Assembly: GCA_015501075.1 (NCBI GenBank)
Contig: JADNYJ010000032.1
Coordinates: forward strand, 186,001 to 250,000
From: Gymnopilus junonius
Lineage: Eukaryota; Basidiomycota; Agaricomycetes; Agaricales; Galerinaceae
Length of the DNA: 64,000 bases
Direction of reading: 5' to 3'
Part shown: piece after piece, positions 62,191 through 64,000 of the stretch
Layout: each line of letters starts with the position of its first letter
Position numbering within the stretch: the stretch's first letter is position 1
Notes under the pieces: model-generated
The model's input: the letters and a program-made list of their open reading frames with translations, nothing else
Told to the model about the DNA's origin: nothing
Database searches by the model: none
Made by a program: the position numbers and the translations under genes

Positions 62191-63517
62191 TCAGGGTGTG
62201 CTGCTGGCCTCAAGACCTTTTTGCGGAGTATCAACAAACAATGACATGGTTTGAACTGAGTCGGTTACAGCAATGACAGATTCACTTTGCTGGTGTGATA
62301 TAACACCGAGATCAGCTTGCGCCTGAAGGACGACAGCTTTCAAATCCCCTTCAGAGTGATCTTCAAGAAATTTATGAATGCCTTCCTCTCCACCCAGTCT
62401 CTGCCTAACCTCGTCCATGATCAACTTCACACCCTTCCAATAGTTCCCAAGTTGCGCCCAATCGCGCACTTGGGAACCAGAAAAGATTTCTTTCAGTCTT
62501 GCCCTTTTCAAACGCTCTTGAACAATGTTGTCATATTCTTCCTTCTTCTTGAAAAAAATTAGGGCTTCCTCTCGAATCTTGGCAAAATTTTGTTTCCGAG
62601 GATCGGGATTGCCTGCTAGGACGCGTTTGTTCTTGTGAACCCAGTCCATAAACTCGGCATACATAATGCGATCTGTTTTGACTTTGGTGATTCCAGGACC
62701 ACTGGACCGGAACCGTTGCGGGTCAAAATATTTCATGCTGGCTGCCCATTGAAATACTTCGCGCTTGGTGCTGAAGCCTTTATGGAAAGTGGAAAGGGGC
62801 AGGCCAAAAAACTGACAGATCTCGTCGAATGAACTACTGAGTTCGAATGGGGGATTCGGTGGATCCGGGAGCTAAACAGAGTAGAGGGAAACGTTAAGTA
62901 TCTAGAAATTAGGTTGAGTTATCACTTTGACCAACCTTCAGTCCCTTAGAGCCTAGGGCTAGTCCACTATTTCGTGCTATAAGACCCAGTATCATACCAA
63001 GATCTCCATACGAATGGAAGAAAACAATCCTATCCCATTCCTCTTTGTCCGAACAGACATGAACATCGACCTAGGCAAATATACTCAGTAAATTTGTTGG
63101 AGGACAAGTGATTCCACTAGTCTCAGATACCTGATAGTAAATTTTTCCCTCCTCGGAAGCAGCTCTTTTCTCCTCCTCTAAGGCCGACAGTCCAAAATGG
63201 GCCCATTCGCCAGGATGAACAGGAATGGCGTAGTTGGAAGTCCTGTTACCTTCCATCGGAATAACGTATTCTGCACCAATGAGTTTCTTGATCACATCAT
63301 GCGGGACGGATGAAGTATAGGGATGTTTAGGATCGGAGACCAAGAAATCTACATCTCCGTGGTCCTTCTTCTCGGGCGCTTCGTGAGGCACACCTACCCA
63401 GGTATAACATCCGGTTAGTCTGGACAAAACACGTGCTTTAAGTGAGTTGTAGACTGGTCGAGGAAGCCGGGGAAAGGCAGATGCTGAGAGAAGGGCACTG
63501 AATGCGCCGCCACCCAT
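62191..63517 (-). CDS. Fungal protein with possible nucleotidyltransferase-fold core
   Basis: The protein starts MGGGAFSALLSASAFPRLPR and soon reaches VLSRLTGCYTWVGVPHEAPE followed by KKDHGDVDFLVSDP. The spacing of a Gly pair and a D-x-D-F-L strand resembles the polymerase-beta nucleotidyltransferase core (hG-[GS] ... Dh[DE]h), though the helix residues differ. Later exons give DVHVCSDKEEWDRIVFFHSY, GDLGMILGLIARNSGLALGS, SSFDEICQFFGLPLSTFHKG and KTDRIMYAEFMDWVHKNKRV, then a charged C-terminus to the stop at 62191-62193. I do not know a named family with this whole plan. The ATG at 63517 is the first in-frame Met. Function not assigned beyond the fold suggestion. Confidence 0.65.
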
Positions 63518-63817
63518 ATCGAAGAGTATTCTTATGGTAAGAAAGAGTGCAGGGATCTCGCCGTCGACTCTGGATTTATCAATTTATGAATCAGACAGAG
63601 CCAAACAGAATTCTGCATTTAAAGTCGAGCGTTTTTGGTGTATTCGCAAGCCCACCCCTTCAGACACCTTTGTCATAGCCTCATTGACATGGGCATGGAA
63701 AAGAGGAAGATAAAGAATTTCCGTTGAACCGCGCGCGGCCAGGATGGCAATATTTTCTCACGCTTACTTCGCAGCCTTTCCTTACACGAACTTGACCTCA
63801 CTTATACTGCGACCAAC
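63518..63817. promoter_or_regulatory. Divergent intergenic region
   Basis: About 300 bp separate the divergent starts of the nucleotidyltransferase-like and zinc-knuckle genes. No elements can be named from sequence alone. Confidence 0.4.
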
Positions 63818-64000
63818 ATGTCAAGATTCGCCCCACACGGAGGTCGTTCATCTAACCAACCTAGGGCGACTTCATCAACAATATGTCAGAAATGTCTCCA
63901 AAGAGGTGAGCAACCAATTGTCCATGGCTGCGTAACTCAGGAGCCAGCACTGAATAGCTTTCAACCACAGGACACTTCATCTATGAATGCAAGGGCGCTC
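63818..64000 (+). CDS. CCHC zinc-knuckle protein, ZCCHC10-like (3' end outside window)
   Basis: The protein opens MSRFAPHGGRSSNQPRATSS and TICQKCLQRG, an intron (donor 63906, acceptor 63970) splits the next Gly codon, and exon 2 gives GHFIYECKGA. Together these form CQKCLQRGHFIYEC, a CX2CX4HX4C zinc knuckle with all four ligands. The placement of the knuckle straight after a short basic N-terminus, and the following CKGAR, fits ZCCHC10-type proteins. Such knuckles usually bind single-stranded RNA. The gene leaves the window right after the knuckle. Confidence 0.7.
   Translation, partial: MSRFAPHGGRSSNQPRATSSTICQKCLQRGEQPIVHGCVTQEPALNSFQPQDTSSMNARAL

Noticed and set aside
63744..63935. Plus-strand frame starting MAIFSHAYFAAF
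   Set aside because: The shifted frame starting at 63818 splices into a complete CCHC zinc knuckle, which explains the sequence better.

Overview
This window reads as nuclear DNA of a filamentous basidiomycete, most likely a mushroom-forming agaricomycete. Genes lie close together on both strands and are broken by many short GT-AG introns of about 45-120 nt. The protein set (F-box proteins, fungal SRPK-like kinase, GH71 glucanase, two-lobed type I membrane protein, NRPS-like enzyme) fits that group. There is no rRNA, CRISPR array, operon or prokaryotic signal. All gene models were spliced by eye, so exon edges are good to a few bases where frame and conserved motifs agree and are marked unresolved elsewhere.

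Layout. 1-5 kb, minus strand: a vWA-domain protein running off the window and the mitochondrial Miro GTPase GEM1. 5-10 kb, plus: an F-box protein with four apparent frameshifts and a secreted GH27 alpha-galactosidase. 10-14 kb, minus: a Cdc25-type RasGEF with an SH3 domain. 15-25 kb, plus: a hotdog thioesterase, ALG6, TAM41, an NDPK-like protein without the catalytic histidine, and a Derlin. 25-33 kb, minus: a DUF4436-like membrane protein, a SMYD-type SET/MYND protein, and an NRPS-like adenylation/transmembrane/reductase fusion. 34-39 kb, minus: RAD50. 39-44 kb: mitochondrial ribosomal protein uL29m, SDH assembly factor 1, a fungal membrane protein and NDUFAF6. 44-54 kb: a large F-box protein, an MFS anion transporter, V-ATPase subunit d and a GH71 alpha-1,3-glucanase. 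54.7-58.2 kb: a Sec14 protein and a decayed SRPK-like kinase. 58.2-60.5 kb is a repeat-rich island with a tRNA-like Pol III element, a dead Ty1/copia RNase H fragment and a 565 bp inverted-repeat MITE. 60.5-64 kb: another F-box protein, a possible nucleotidyltransferase-fold protein and the start of a CCHC zinc-knuckle gene.

How the genes work together. Most are housekeeping genes. Five serve mitochondria (GEM1, TAM41, uL29m, SDHAF1, NDUFAF6), and three of those lie within 4.4 kb. ALG6 and Derlin act in ER glycosylation and ER quality control. GH27 and GH71 are secreted glycosidases. The most unusual protein is the adenylation-domain/membrane-reductase fusion. It lacks a carrier domain and its neighbours are housekeeping genes, so it does not sit in an obvious biosynthetic cluster. 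The island at 58.2-60.5 kb beside a broken kinase is the clearest accessory region.
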